Assembly (NCBI GenBank): GCA_017509045.1
Contig: JAFWQP010000048.1
Coordinates: forward strand, 1 to 64,000
DNA: 64,000 nucleotides
Source: Bacteroidales bacterium
Lineage (GTDB): Bacteria; Bacteroidota; Bacteroidia; Bacteroidales; P3
Reading direction: 5' to 3'
A program made the translations under genes and the position numbers. Positions 27,064-36,207 of the stretch are shown here, piece after piece; within the stretch, counting starts at the first letter, position 1; every line of letters starts with the position of its first letter. The notes under the pieces were generated by a model, which did not search any database, was not told the DNA's origin, and saw nothing but the letters and a program-made list of their open reading frames with translations.

Positions 27064-27726
27064 CTATACGATGGCGCCGTCCTTGAGCATTATTTGGCGG
27101 TCGGCTTTCTGTGCAAGGGTGGTGTTGTGGGTGACGATAACGAAGGTTTGGCGGTATTGGTCACGCAGTTGGAAGAAGAGGTCGTGCAACTCTTCGGCGT
27201 GGTGGGTGTCGAGGTTGCCAGAAGGCTCGTCGGCGAGCACTACGGCGGGGTGGTTGATGAGTGCGCGTGCTACGGCAAAACGTTGTTGCTCACCGCCCGA
27301 CAGTTGTGCGGGTTTGTGGCTGGCCCGTGCGTCGACGTTGAGGAATTTCAGCAGTTTCATCGCCTCGTCGCTGGCTTCGTCCATGCTTCGTCCGGCTATG
27401 AGTGCGGGCAGGCACACGTTTTCAAGCGCGGTGAATTCGGGTAGCAGGTTGTGGAATTGGAACACAAAGCCGATATGTTGGTTGCGGAAGTGTGCCAAGG
27501 CTTTTTCGTCAAGCGTGGTGACGTCGATTTGTTGGTTGTTTCCCTTGTAGCATATCCTGCCGCTGTCGGGGCGGTCCAATGTGCCCAGCAGTTGTAGCAG
27601 GGTGGTTTTTCCGGCTCCCGATGCGCCTACTACGCTGACTATCTCACCTTCGCTGATGGTCAGGTTGATGTCGCGCAGCACATGGAGGCTGCCGTATGAT
27701 TTATTGAGGTTTTCGACAGTTATCAT
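27064..27726 (-). CDS. lolD: LolD-like ABC transporter ATP-binding protein
   Basis: The 220-residue ATPase belongs to the MacB/LolD/FtsE class. It has Walker [11 protein letters not shown] (about 34-43), Q-loop [18 protein letters not shown], signature [15 protein letters not shown], Walker [13 protein letters not shown] and H-loop [22 protein letters not shown] resembles LolD, which powers release of lipoproteins from the inner membrane by LolCE (established). No LolC/E permease is adjacent; neighbours are rlmB and hutI. The ATPase class is certain, the LolD identity probable. Confidence 0.82.
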   Translation of the reverse strand: MITVENLNKSYGSLHVLRDINLTISEGEIVSVVGASGAGKTTLLQLLGTLDRPDSGRICYKGNNQQIDVTTLDEKALAHFRNQHIGFVFQFHNLLPEFTALENVCLPALIAGRSMDEASDEAMKLLKFLNVDARASHKPAQLSGGEQQRFAVARALINHPAVVLADEPSGNLDTHHAEELHDLFFQLRDQYRQTFVIVTHNTTLAQKADRQIMLKDGAIV

Positions 27727-27738
27727 GGGGAGGTGTGG

Positions 27739-28974
27739 TTAGTACTCCTTGCCGTTGAGGAAGGCTTTCCATACCTTGTTCTCGCCGTAGGCGTAAGGCA
27801 GGTATTCGTATGTGGGGATGGGGGTGGTGATGAAGAAGTTGGCCTTTTTGCCTATGGCGATAGAACCAAGTATGTCGCTCACGCCCATGGCGTAACCGCT
27901 ATTGATGGTGGTGGCGTTGATGGCCTCTTCGGGTATCATTCTGTAGTTGACACAGGCAAACGAGAGCACTAATTGCATGTTGCCAGAAGGGGAGGAGCCG
28001 GGGTTGTAGTCCGACGACATGGCGACGGGCAGTCCTGCCTCCATCATTTTGCGGACAGGGGCATGCTGCATATTGAGGAAGAAGGCGGCACCGGGCAGCA
28101 CAGTGGGCATAGTCTCGCTGCCAAGAAGGCACTCTATCTCGGCATCGCCGGTGTATTCTAGGTGGTCGCAGCTCAAGGCATTGTATTTCACAGCGCATTG
28201 TATGCCTCCGCTACATGCCATCTCGTTGGCGTGTATCTTGGGACGCATCCCGTAGCGTGCACCGGCTTCGAGCATCCGCTCGGTGTCCTCGACCGTGAAA
28301 AAGCCTTCGTCACAGAATACGTCGATATAGTCTGCCAAGCCCTCTTCGGCGGCTTGGGGTATCATGCGCTCGATAACTAGGTCGACAAATTTCTCTTGAC
28401 GTCCCCTGTATTCCATGGGGATGCCGTGGGCTCCCAGAAGTGTGGACTTGATGGTGAGAGGGCTGTTCTCGCGCAGACGGCGGATGACGCGGAGCATCTT
28501 CAACTCCGCCTCTGGGGTCATGCCGTAGCCCGATTTTATTTCTACTGCACCGGTGCCGTAGCGGATGATGGTGTCAAGCCGCCCCATGGCATCGTCGTAA
28601 AGTTGTTCTTCGGAGGCTTCCTGTACCCGCTTGGCGCTATTCAATATGCCGCCGCCGCGTTTGGCTATCTCGTCGTAGGATAGGCCCCGTATTTTGTCGA
28701 TATATTCTATCTCGCGGCTGCCAGCGTATACTAAGTGGGTGTGAGAATCGCAGAACGAGGGCATTACCATCCTGCCGGTGGCATCTACTTCTTTGTCGAA
28801 GGTTTGCTCCTTTAGTTCTGTCGTTTTGCCGAAGGCGGCAATTTTGTCGTCTTCTACTATCAGGAAGGCATCTTCAATGTGGTCGATGTGGGCCATGTCG
28901 GCACCGCACACCCGCAGACGAGGATTGTTCTCAACCTGCAACAACGATTTGATATTCTTGATAAGTGTTCTCAT
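27739..28974 (-). CDS. hutI: Imidazolonepropionase
   Basis: The 411-residue amidohydrolase has the metal-binding start PSFCDSHTHLVYAGSRE, followed by RGLSYDEIAKRGGGILNS, IKSGYGMTPEAELKMLRV, LLGAHGIP, KIHANEMACSGG and MSSDYNPGSSPSGNMQLVLSFA. All are HutI landmarks. It hydrolyses imidazolone-5-propionate to N-formimino-L-glutamate, the third step of histidine degradation (established). No hutH, hutU or ftcD is in the window, so the pathway is not clustered at this site. It lies 12 bp upstream of the lolD-like gene and 53 bp after ruvB on the same strand. Confidence 0.94.
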   Translation of the reverse strand: MRTLIKNIKSLLQVENNPRLRVCGADMAHIDHIEDAFLIVEDDKIAAFGKTTELKEQTFDKEVDATGRMVMPSFCDSHTHLVYAGSREIEYIDKIRGLSYDEIAKRGGGILNSAKRVQEASEEQLYDDAMGRLDTIIRYGTGAVEIKSGYGMTPEAELKMLRVIRRLRENSPLTIKSTLLGAHGIPMEYRGRQEKFVDLVIERMIPQAAEEGLADYIDVFCDEGFFTVEDTERMLEAGARYGMRPKIHANEMACSGGIQCAVKYNALSCDHLEYTGDAEIECLLGSETMPTVLPGAAFFLNMQHAPVRKMMEAGLPVAMSSDYNPGSSPSGNMQLVLSFACVNYRMIPEEAINATTINSGYAMGVSDILGSIAIGKKANFFITTPIPTYEYLPYAYGENKVWKAFLNGKEY

Positions 28975-29027
28975 AGTATTAGCGATATGTTGTTTATTGT
29001 CAAAAAAATACTAGGCTTTGGGTGTTC

Positions 29028-30053
29028 CTAGAATCCCAGTTCCGGCTGGTCGCCGGGTTTCAGTTTACCCATCAGTTGGTAGGCGAGCTGTGTGGCTTCG
29101 CGCCCTCGTGGAGTGCGTTGTAAGTAGCCTTCCTGAATCAGGTAGGGCTCGTAAACCTCTTCCACCGTGCCGGCGTCTTCTCCCACCGAGGTGGCGATGT
29201 TGTTGATACCTACGGGGCCTCCACGGAATTTTTCGATGATGGTGTTGAGTATGCGCAAGTCCATTTCGTCCAGTCCGTTGCTGTCGACGTTCAGCGCCTT
29301 CAAGGCATAGCGGGCAATGTCTAGCGTGATGGTGCCGTCGCCTTTCACTTGGGCAAAGTCGCGCACTCTGCGTAGCAGCAGGTTGGCGATACGGGGAGTG
29401 CCTCGACTGCGGCGGGCTATCTCGTAGGTCGATTCCGATGTAATCTTCACTTGCAGTAATCCTGCCGAGCGGTTGACGATTGTCGCTAAGGTCTCGGCAT
29501 CGTAGTATTGAAGCCGGCAGTTGATTCCAAAGCGGGCACGCAGTGGTGCGGTCAGCATCCCCGACCGTGTGGTGGCTCCGATGAGGGTGAAGGGCTTCAG
29601 CTTGATTTGTACGCTCCGAGCCGCGGGACCTGATTCAATCAGGATGTCGATTTTGTAATCCTCCATCGCGGAGTAGAGATATTCCTCAACCACGGGAGAC
29701 AGGCGGTGTATCTCGTCGATAAACAGCACATCGTTCGCCTCCAGCGAGGTGAGCATTCCCGCCAAGTCTCCCGGCTTGTCCAGCACCGGCCCCGAGGTCA
29801 TTCGTATGTTCACCCCCAGTTCGTTGGCGATGATGTAGGAAAGGGTGGTCTTGCCCAAGCCTGGAGGCCCGTGCAGCAGCACATGGTCCAGTGGCTCTCC
29901 GCGTTGTTTGGCGGCACCGACAAAAACCCGCAGGTTCTCCAGCACCTTTTGCTGTCCGGCGAAACTGTCAAAACCTTTGGGTCGCAGGGCACGCTCTACT
30001 TCGCGCTCTTGCGCCGTCTGTCCGCGGCCTGTGGCATCTAAATTACTATTCAT
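29028..30053 (-). CDS. ruvB: Holliday junction branch-migration ATPase RuvB
   Basis: The protein has 341 residues from the ATG at 30051-30053. An upstream ATG 15 codons earlier would overlap the promoter box and adds no family sequence. [22 protein letters not shown] opens the AAA+ domain. Walker A is GPPGLGKT (62-69), Walker B includes [10 protein letters not shown], the arginine-finger region is [18 protein letters not shown], and the winged-helix C-terminus ends [20 protein letters not shown]. With RuvA and RuvC it drives branch migration in recombination repair (established). A -7 box (30074-30081) lies just upstream. Confidence 0.97.
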   Translation of the reverse strand: MNSNLDATGRGQTAQEREVERALRPKGFDSFAGQQKVLENLRVFVGAAKQRGEPLDHVLLHGPPGLGKTTLSYIIANELGVNIRMTSGPVLDKPGDLAGMLTSLEANDVLFIDEIHRLSPVVEEYLYSAMEDYKIDILIESGPAARSVQIKLKPFTLIGATTRSGMLTAPLRARFGINCRLQYYDAETLATIVNRSAGLLQVKITSESTYEIARRSRGTPRIANLLLRRVRDFAQVKGDGTITLDIARYALKALNVDSNGLDEMDLRILNTIIEKFRGGPVGINNIATSVGEDAGTVEEVYEPYLIQEGYLQRTPRGREATQLAYQLMGKLKPGDQPELGF

Positions 30054-30073
30054 TCGAGTACTCTTTGAGTTTG

Positions 30074-30081
30074 CAAAATTA
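30074..30081 (-). promoter_or_regulatory. -7 box upstream of ruvB
   Basis: Minus-strand TAATTTTG, 20 bp before the chosen start codon. The leader would therefore be short. No good -33 element was seen. Confidence 0.5.
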
Positions 30082-30186
30082 CAAAAAAAACGACACATAT
30101 TAATTTTTTTATTCTTATATTATACTAAATTTTATTTTATGCCGTTATCCTCAAAATAATATCTAGCATAAAAACCAATATATAGC

Positions 30187-31023
30187 ATGAAATCTATCAT
30201 TGTAGGCACCGACTTTTCCAAGGGGTCGTATGTTGCGTTGGAATTGGCTGTCGATATAGCCAATAAGTTGGAATGTGGTGTGAAAATCATTTGGGCAAAG
30301 CGTGAGAAGCTTTTGATGGACGAGGAACAGCTCACCATCATGACCCATTTGGCTGAAGAGAAGTTGGAGATGCTGTGCGAGCAGCATAGGTCTAAAATAC
30401 TCAATGGCGACATCCGTTGGGAAATTTGTTCCGGCAAGGTTGGCGCTGTCATTTCCCGTCAGGCTCAGCACGAGAATTCCCCGCTTATCGTCATCGGCAC
30501 CAACGGTGCTTCGGGCTTTGAGAAATATTGGATGGGCAGCACCGCTGTGCGTATCGTGCAGGAAGCTCCTGTGCCGGTGCTTACTGTCCGTCAGGGCTAC
30601 GACTTCCATAAGGCCTTGGAGCGTATTGTCGTGCCTATCCGCGTCAATATCAACTCCCGTCAGAAAGTTCCGCCCGCTGCTGTTATGGCACGTCTGTTCG
30701 GTTCAGAGATACACATTCTAGGTCTCATGGATTCACCCGACCAGGCTCCCCAGCTTCGTGCCTACATGGTGCAGACCGCCGAGTTTCTCTCTAGCGAGGG
30801 GGTTAAATTCACCTCGATAGTTAAGAAGTATAATAATTACAGCGACGCGGTGCTCACTTATGCCGATTCTGTCAAGGCGGACTTGGTGGTTATCAACACT
30901 GAGCAGGACCGCGTGGTATCCCAGTTCTTCCTCGGCACCAATGCACAGCAGATTGTCCACAATTCGCAGATTCCTGTGCTCTGTGTCCATCCTGCTGACA
31001 TCTTCTATATCTCTAAGACCTGA
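30187..31023 (+). CDS. Tandem universal stress protein (two UspA domains)
   Basis: The protein has 278 residues. Domain 1 (about 1-140) begins MKSIIVGTDFSKGSYVALELAV and has the ATP-binding signature GTNGASGFEKYWMGSTAVRIVQEAPVPVL (G-2x-G-9x-G-S/T). Domain 2 (about 145-278) is a degenerate copy: its nucleotide loop reads NTEQDRVVSQFFLGTNAQQIVHNSQIPVLCV, without the first glycines. This is a common Bacteroidota layout of one ATP-binding and one degenerate domain. It probably acts in stress adaptation in the cytoplasm. Its stop (TGA) overlaps the next gene's ATG by one base (TGATG), so the pair is translationally coupled. Confidence 0.88.
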   Translation: MKSIIVGTDFSKGSYVALELAVDIANKLECGVKIIWAKREKLLMDEEQLTIMTHLAEEKLEMLCEQHRSKILNGDIRWEICSGKVGAVISRQAQHENSPLIVIGTNGASGFEKYWMGSTAVRIVQEAPVPVLTVRQGYDFHKALERIVVPIRVNINSRQKVPPAAVMARLFGSEIHILGLMDSPDQAPQLRAYMVQTAEFLSSEGVKFTSIVKKYNNYSDAVLTYADSVKADLVVINTEQDRVVSQFFLGTNAQQIVHNSQIPVLCVHPADIFYISKT

Positions 31024-32261
31024 TGAGCCGTGTTGTCATCGTAGGTGCGGGTGCGGCAGGCATGATGGCTGCCGTCACCGCTGCCAGCCAAGGGGCTGAT
31101 GTGGTTCTGCTGGAGAAAATGGACCAGCCGGGTCGCAAGCTGCGCATCACCGGCAAGGGTCGTTGCAACCTCACCAACACCGCTTCCCTCAAGGATTTTC
31201 TTTCCCATATCGGACCCGACAAGCAGTGGCTTCGCAACTGCTTTGCCCAATTTTTCAACACCCAGCTGATGGAGTTCTTCGAGCAGCGCAATGTGCCTCT
31301 GGTTGAAGAGCGAGGGGGGCGTGTCTACCCCAAGAGTGGTAAGTCGCTCGACATTTTCTTAGCCCTTATCAACGACCTTGAGCGCCGCTCCAACGTCGAG
31401 ATTCGCCGCAACTGTGTCGTCAAGTCTCTCACCGAGGACTGTCACGGAGTACGTCTTCAGGATGGCACCACTGTCCGCGGCGATGCCCTTATCATTGCTA
31501 CCGGTGGTCTTTCCTATCCCACCACGGGCTCTACCGGCATCGGCTACCGCCTAGCCCAAGAGGCGGGTCACACAGTTGTCCCGCAGGTGCCGTCGCTCGT
31601 GTCGCTCGTCTGCGAGGAACCTGTCCCGCAGGATTTGGAGGGCTTTGTCTTAAAGAATGTGGGACTTACTGTCACCCGTCCCGATGGCAAGAAGCTCTAC
31701 GAAGCCTTCGGCGAGATGACTTTTGCGCCTCATGGCATCGACGGACCCATCGTACTCTCTGCCAGCCGTCAGGTCAGTCGTCTGCTCAATAATGGGGAGC
31801 GTCTCATCGCCCATATCGACCTCAAGCCCGCCGTGCCCGCCGACACCCTCGACCATCGTTTGATTGCTGACCTCAACGCCAACGGCAACCGCCTTTTCCA
31901 CGATGCTTTGCGTCTTTGGTTGCCTGCCGAGCTGGTGCAATTGGCTCTCGACCGGTTGCACATCGAATACTACAAACGGTTGCATCAAATCAACGCTGCC
32001 GAACGTAAACGGCTGCTCTCGTTCCTTAAGAATGTTGAGTTTACCCTTACTGGCACGGGCGACTACAACACTGCTGTCGTCACCCAAGGCGGGGTGAGCG
32101 TCAAGGAGATTAACCCCAAGACTATGGAGTCGAAAATAGTCCCTGGGCTTTATATCGTAGGCGAACTTCTCGACCTTGATGCCGACACCGGAGGCTACAA
32201 CCTCCAGATAGCTTTCTCCACCGGCCACGCTGCAGGCATCGCCGCTGCCCTTCCTCTATAG
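31023..32261 (+). CDS. FAD-dependent oxidoreductase, HI0933/YhiN (BaiN-like) family
   Basis: The protein has 412 residues. The dinucleotide fold VVIVGAGAAGMMAAVTAA starts at residue 4, followed by the family signature KMDQPGRKLRITGKGRCNLTN. GGRVYPKSGKSLDIF, IIATGGLSYPTTGSTGIGYRLA and a C-terminal GLYIVGELLDLDADTGGYNLQIAFSTGHAAG also match. The family includes BaiN, but most members have no proven substrate. It probably binds FAD and reduces an unknown compound. It is coupled to the universal stress protein by a one-base overlap and converges on the ABC-F gene, 12 bp away. Confidence 0.9.
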   Translation: MSRVVIVGAGAAGMMAAVTAASQGADVVLLEKMDQPGRKLRITGKGRCNLTNTASLKDFLSHIGPDKQWLRNCFAQFFNTQLMEFFEQRNVPLVEERGGRVYPKSGKSLDIFLALINDLERRSNVEIRRNCVVKSLTEDCHGVRLQDGTTVRGDALIIATGGLSYPTTGSTGIGYRLAQEAGHTVVPQVPSLVSLVCEEPVPQDLEGFVLKNVGLTVTRPDGKKLYEAFGEMTFAPHGIDGPIVLSASRQVSRLLNNGERLIAHIDLKPAVPADTLDHRLIADLNANGNRLFHDALRLWLPAELVQLALDRLHIEYYKRLHQINAAERKRLLSFLKNVEFTLTGTGDYNTAVVTQGGVSVKEINPKTMESKIVPGLYIVGELLDLDADTGGYNLQIAFSTGHAAGIAAALPL

Positions 32262-32273
32262 TTTCTATAGCCT

Positions 32274-34187
32274 CTATCCCTTAAACTCCTCCACCGCAAT
32301 CGTGGCTGTCTCCCACGCTTCCATGCGTTCGTCAAGTCTGTTTTTCAGTGCTTGGTATTCGGCGTAGAAGTCTGTTGTCTGTGCTTCCCCTTTTGCCAGC
32401 AGGGCTTCTTTGGCGGCTATCTGCTCTTCTAGGTCGGCAATCTCTTTCTCTATTTTCTCCACGTTGCTGCGCAGTTTCCTCAACTCACGCTCGCGGTCTT
32501 TGCTTTGTTCGTAGGTCAGCCGTCCTTGGGTCTTCGCCTCGGTAGCGGCCGTAGCCTTGGGCATTGTTGCCTGCTGTCGGGCGTTCAGGCTCTCCATAAA
32601 CTCGAATATGTCGCCTTTGAACTCGTGCACTGTGCCGCCTCGGAACTCGTACAACTCGTCGGTAAGTCCCTGTAGGAAGTCGCGGTCGTGCGACACCACT
32701 ATCAGCGTACCCGTGTATTGCAACAGGGCGTTTTTCAGAATGTCCTTCGAGTCCATGTCCAGGTGGTTTGTCGGCTCGTCCAGCACCAGCAGGTTCGATG
32801 GTGTCAGCAGCAATTTTGCCAATGCCAGTCGCGCCTTCTCGCCGCCCGACAGCACCTTCACCTTCTTCTCGCAGTCTTCGCTGTCAAACAAGAAGCTGCC
32901 CAATATGTTTCGTATTTTTGGGCGTATGTCGCCCTGGGCTATGTCGTCGATGGTTTGAAATACGGTTTTCTCTCCGTCCAGCATCGCGGCCTGATTCTGT
33001 GCGTAATAGCCCACCTGGACGTTGGCGCCTAGTTTGAACGTGCCTGTGTAGTCCTTGATGTCTCCTACCAGAATCTTCGCCATTGTGCTCTTCCCCTCGC
33101 CGTTCTTCCCCACAAAAGCAATCCGTTTGCCCGAGGTCAGCAGCATGTCCACTCCCTCAAACACTTTCAGCTCGCCGTAGCTCTTGCCAAGTCCTTGAGC
33201 CTCTATCACAATCTTGCCACTATGGGGTGCCGGCTGAAAACGGAAGTGTATGCTCTCGGTGCTTACCTCGTCCAGCTGCACAGTCTCCATCCGCTCCAGC
33301 ATCTTCACCCTCGACTGCACCTGCTTCGCCTTCGTGGCCTTGTAGCGGAAGCGTTCGATGAACGCCTCTATCTGTGCCACCTGCCGCTGTTGTGCCGTCA
33401 GCTGTGCCATTTGTGATGCCCGCCGCTCTTGCATCTGCACCACATATTCCGAATAAGGGCATTTATAATCATATATTCGTCCGGCGGTAATCTCTATGGT
33501 TCGTTTGGTGATATTGTCAAGAAACGTTCTGTCGTGCGACACCAGCACCACCGCGCCGGAATAACCTTGCAGGAAGTTCTCCAGCCACTGTATCGACTCA
33601 ATGTCCAAGTGGTTGGTTGGCTCGTCCAAAAGCAGGAAATCGGGCTGCCGCAGCAGCAGTTTTGCCAGCTCTACGCGCATCTGCCATCCGCCGCTGAACT
33701 CCGCCACGGGACGTTGGAAGTCGCTATGTCGGAAACCCAAGCCCAACAGCACCTTCTCCGTCTTCTCCTGTCGGCTGTCGGCGCCCAACATCGCCACCTG
33801 CTCCGTCACCTCGTTGTGGCGGTTCAGCAGGCGGGTGTACTCCGCCGACTCATAGTCGGTGCGCTCGGCAATTTCCTCTGTCAGCCGCTGTTGCAGTGCC
33901 AGCAGCTCGTCGATGCGGCTGAAGGCGGTCATCGCCTCGTCCATCACGGTGCGCCGTGTGTCGGGCACCATCTCCTGCGGCAGATAGCCCACCTCTTGCC
34001 CTGTGGCTATCACCATCGTCCCCGACTCTGGCTGCTGCCAGCCACATAGTATCTTCAGTAGTGTTGACTTCCCCGCGCCGTTCTTGCCCACAAGACCTAT
34101 GCGGTCGCGGTCGCCGATGTTAAAAGTAACGTTGTCAAACAAGTTGGTGCCAGTAAACTGCACCGAAAGGTTATTTACAGCCAGCAT
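32274..34187 (-). CDS. ABC-F family ATPase (ribosome-associated, Uup/YheS-like)
   Basis: The protein has 637 residues with two ABC cassettes and no membrane segments. Cassette 1 has Walker A GKNGAGKST, signature FSGGWQMRVELAKLLL and Walker B LLLDEPTNHLD. The linker region has the ABC-F arm (YVVQMQERRASQMAQLTAQQRQVAQ). Cassette 2 has GKNGEGKST, LSGGEKARLALAKLLL and LVLDEPTNHLD. A C-terminal coiled coil (about 560-630, ERELRKLRSNVEKIEKEIADLEEQI) is present. Such proteins act on the ribosome to relieve stalling or give antibiotic protection (established for the family). The exact subfamily cannot be set by eye. Confidence 0.93.
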   Translation of the reverse strand: MLAVNNLSVQFTGTNLFDNVTFNIGDRDRIGLVGKNGAGKSTLLKILCGWQQPESGTMVIATGQEVGYLPQEMVPDTRRTVMDEAMTAFSRIDELLALQQRLTEEIAERTDYESAEYTRLLNRHNEVTEQVAMLGADSRQEKTEKVLLGLGFRHSDFQRPVAEFSGGWQMRVELAKLLLRQPDFLLLDEPTNHLDIESIQWLENFLQGYSGAVVLVSHDRTFLDNITKRTIEITAGRIYDYKCPYSEYVVQMQERRASQMAQLTAQQRQVAQIEAFIERFRYKATKAKQVQSRVKMLERMETVQLDEVSTESIHFRFQPAPHSGKIVIEAQGLGKSYGELKVFEGVDMLLTSGKRIAFVGKNGEGKSTMAKILVGDIKDYTGTFKLGANVQVGYYAQNQAAMLDGEKTVFQTIDDIAQGDIRPKIRNILGSFLFDSEDCEKKVKVLSGGEKARLALAKLLLTPSNLLVLDEPTNHLDMDSKDILKNALLQYTGTLIVVSHDRDFLQGLTDELYEFRGGTVHEFKGDIFEFMESLNARQQATMPKATAATEAKTQGRLTYEQSKDRERELRKLRSNVEKIEKEIADLEEQIAAKEALLAKGEAQTTDFYAEYQALKNRLDERMEAWETATIAVEEFKG

Positions 34188-34253
34188 ACATAAAAAAAGT
34201 AATTCTAGGTTTACTAGTCCTGCTAGTATTATTGGTGATGCTAGTCTTGCTAG

Positions 34254-34290
34254 TCAAAAAAAGGGCTGCCCCTTTTGGCAGCCCTTTTTC
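34254..34290 (-). terminator. Intrinsic terminator after tonB
   Basis: AAGGGCTGCC pairs with GGCAGCCCTT around a 6-base loop. On the minus strand a run of seven T follows. It lies 17 bp beyond the tonB stop. The plus-strand side also has a T run, so it may work both ways. Confidence 0.8.
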
Positions 34291-34306
34291 TCACCTGTTG
34301 CAGTTT

Positions 34307-34996
34307 TTACTGCAGGTCGAAGTTGACGGGCAGGTTAAACTGAGTACGGACGGGTTTGCCGCGCTGCTTGCCGGGCTTCCATTTAGGCATCGACTTCACG
34401 ACGCGCACAGCTTCTGCGCCGCATCCGCCGCCGATGTCACGGAGCACCTTCACCTGGCCCACGCTGCCGTCTTTCTCAACCACGAAGGAGACGAACACTT
34501 TACCGGTGATGTTGTTTTCCTTGGCAAGCTGTGGGTACTTGATGTTGTCAGCAATGAACTGCGACAGTGCACCGAGGCCGCCGGGGAACTCGGGGTCTTC
34601 CTCCACAACGAGAAACACCTCTTCTTCCTCTGCTACGTCCTCTTCTTCGATCTCAACCTTGGTGAACTCTTCCTGAGCCCTGTTGGCGTTGTCTTCGGCG
34701 TTGATAATACCGACCTCGTTGGTCAGTTCAGCGTCGTTCTCAACCACCGTCAGGTCGGTGACAACCTGTTCGGGCTCTTCGGGTGGTGGTGGCGGTTCAT
34801 CGGGCTGGTCGGTTTGCATAACATCGGCATCGATTGCGTTGTCGATTGCGCGCATGTTCACCTCTTTTACCTCCTTGTCGTACGAGCGAACGTTGAAGGC
34901 AACAAGAGCGGCAGCCAAAATCACCACCAAGCCGATTTCAAGATACAGTCCTCTGCGATTTTCGAGGTCTGCCCTGGGGGTTTTCTTTGCTTCCAT
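34307..34996 (-). CDS. tonB: TonB-family energy transducer
   Basis: The protein has 229 residues from the ATG at 34994-34996; a farther ATG adds 20 residues unlike the family. A short cytoplasmic N-terminus (MEAKKTPRADLENRRG) precedes one membrane helix (about 17-37, LYLEIGLVVILAAALVAFNV). Next come a Pro-rich patch DEPPPPPEEPE and a very acidic spacer. The C-terminal TonB domain (about 140-229) has EFPGGLGALSQFIADNIKYPQLAKENNITGKVFVSFVV, KVLRDIGGGCGAEAVRVVKSMPKWKPGKQRGKPV and QFNLPVNF. It transmits inner-membrane energy to outer-membrane TonB-dependent receptors (established). The receptor at 40566-42881 is a possible client. Confidence 0.93.
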   Translation of the reverse strand: MEAKKTPRADLENRRGLYLEIGLVVILAAALVAFNVRSYDKEVKEVNMRAIDNAIDADVMQTDQPDEPPPPPEEPEQVVTDLTVVENDAELTNEVGIINAEDNANRAQEEFTKVEIEEEDVAEEEEVFLVVEEDPEFPGGLGALSQFIADNIKYPQLAKENNITGKVFVSFVVEKDGSVGQVKVLRDIGGGCGAEAVRVVKSMPKWKPGKQRGKPVRTQFNLPVNFDLQ

Positions 34997-35425
34997 GTTA
35001 TTGTAGTTTAATTTGTTGTTGACTATTTTAGGTGCTTTTTGTTCACCTTTTTTCAACCGCTAAATTACGGTTTTTTCTTGAATTATCAACAATCCGTTGT
35101 AAAAAAAATGAAAAAACAACGTTTTTTAACATTTGTTTTGCGCCCGTATTCTTTCCTATTTCTGCATTACCTCAGCCATCCTTAATCCCTATTTCTGCCC
35201 CCTCCTTCAACCACACCAACTATCCGTATCTGCCCGCCTCAACCGCCGAAACCCTATTTCTGCCCAGCCACATCTTCCCCATACCACCTTCTCGCTGCTA
35301 TTTATAATTGGTATCCTTTCATCTCGGTATTATAATGTTATGCTTGCTATTTGACGGTAAATTAAGATGTTGGCAGTTTTATGCCCTTAAAACGGCCTCC
35401 AAGTAGTTTCCTCACTTATCCTATC

Positions 35426-35519
35426 GTTATACCTTAGTTATACTTTAGTTATACCTTAGTTATACTATTATATATAGAATAACTGAGGTATAACTAAGGT
35501 ATAACGATAGGATAAGTAG
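35426..35519. repeat. 94-bp inverted-iteron repeat, copy B
   Basis: It has the same layout as 25423-25516 with four mismatches. Here the flanks extend the palindrome (CACTTATCCTATC on the left, GATAGGATAAG on the right), so this copy is the more complete one. Confidence 0.92.
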
Positions 35520-35818
35520 AGAAGTGAGTGTGGGTTCATAAGATAATAGTGGGTGAAGGTGTGGGTGACTCCGTTGTAGGGGAGATGTGTATTAAAACAG
35601 TTTGTCCATCAATAATTTATTTATTGCCTGGTTTTACTGGCGGGGGTTAAGTGTCTTTTGCCCGTTATGCTAAAGTGTCATTTCTTCAGTTTTTACAAGC
35701 AGATAGCAGATATTAGTTTTCCATGAAGCAGAGTGGCCGATTTGGGTTAAAACAACGTTAAAAAGCATAATCTTTATTAACAAGAATTATCAAAATGAAT
35801 ATTATCAATTTTTATTTG

Positions 35819-36147
35819 TACCTTTGCAAAAGAATATTGATATGCCGTTTTGGACTGTAACAGATTGCTGTAGTGTAACTTGATTAATGTATGAAGCCGG
35901 GTAACAGATGGTGTGTTTTTTGAAAAGTGTGCTTGAAAAGGTGAGAATTGCAGCAAAGAAGAATGTGATTAATAAACGTTAACGCAAATTTTAAAATTGT
36001 TCAGATTGGTGAAGTTTCAAAGAGAAAAGGGTGTCCGATTGTTTGGTGAAGAATGCGCCGTCGGCTACCAGCAATAAATAAGTAAAGTGTTTCATCATCA
36101 TAATGTTTTTTTGGGTGGGTGGCTCCTTTCTGGAGCCGCCCTTTTTT
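35819..36147 (+). ncRNA. Candidate small transcript: -7 box to terminator
   Basis: TACCTTTG at 35819-35826 fits TAnnTTTG, though no -33 TTG is at 19 nt. About 290 nt later comes a 10-bp hairpin with six T (36117-36147). The segment contains no family-like protein. A 24-residue frame (35908-35982, starting MVCFLKSVLEKVRIAAKK) is basic and amphipathic-looking and could be a small protein, or chance. It is offered as a transcription unit, not as an identified RNA. Confidence 0.35.
36117..36147 (+). terminator. Strong intrinsic terminator
   Basis: GGGTGGCTCC pairs with GGAGCCGCCC (one G-U pair) around a 5-base loop and is followed by TTTTTT. It ends 9 bp before the -33 element of the next gene, insulating it from upstream transcription. 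Confidence 0.85.
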
Positions 36148-36156
36148 GTGGTTTTC

Positions 36157-36186
36157 TTGTTATGTCGGGAAAAATTGCTATCTTTG
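36157..36186 (+). promoter_or_regulatory. Promoter of the fimbrillin-like lipoprotein gene
   Basis: TTG (36157-36159), a 19-nt spacer, then TATCTTTG (36179-36186): a full consensus. The expected leader is only about 15 nt. Confidence 0.75.
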
Positions 36187-36207
36187 CACGTCAAAACTTT
36201 TTATATT

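Larger units (their letters stand above)
34997..36207. other. 1.2-kb mostly gene-free region between tonB and the fimbrillin-like gene
   Basis: It carries repeat copy B (35426-35519), a plus-strand unit from a -7 box (35819-35826) to a strong terminator (36117-36147), and the promoter of the next gene. No protein of recognisable family was found. A 24-codon frame at 35908-35982 is the only small candidate. The stretch 35060-35400 shows nothing. Confidence 0.6.

Noticed and set aside
35991..36194. 67-codon minus-strand frame
   Set aside because: It translates the terminator and promoter of the plus-strand lipoprotein and has no family-like sequence.
36103..36207. Upstream start of the fimbrillin-like gene at 36103
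   Set aside because: The added 35 codons span an intrinsic terminator and a full promoter, so the start at 36208 is preferred.
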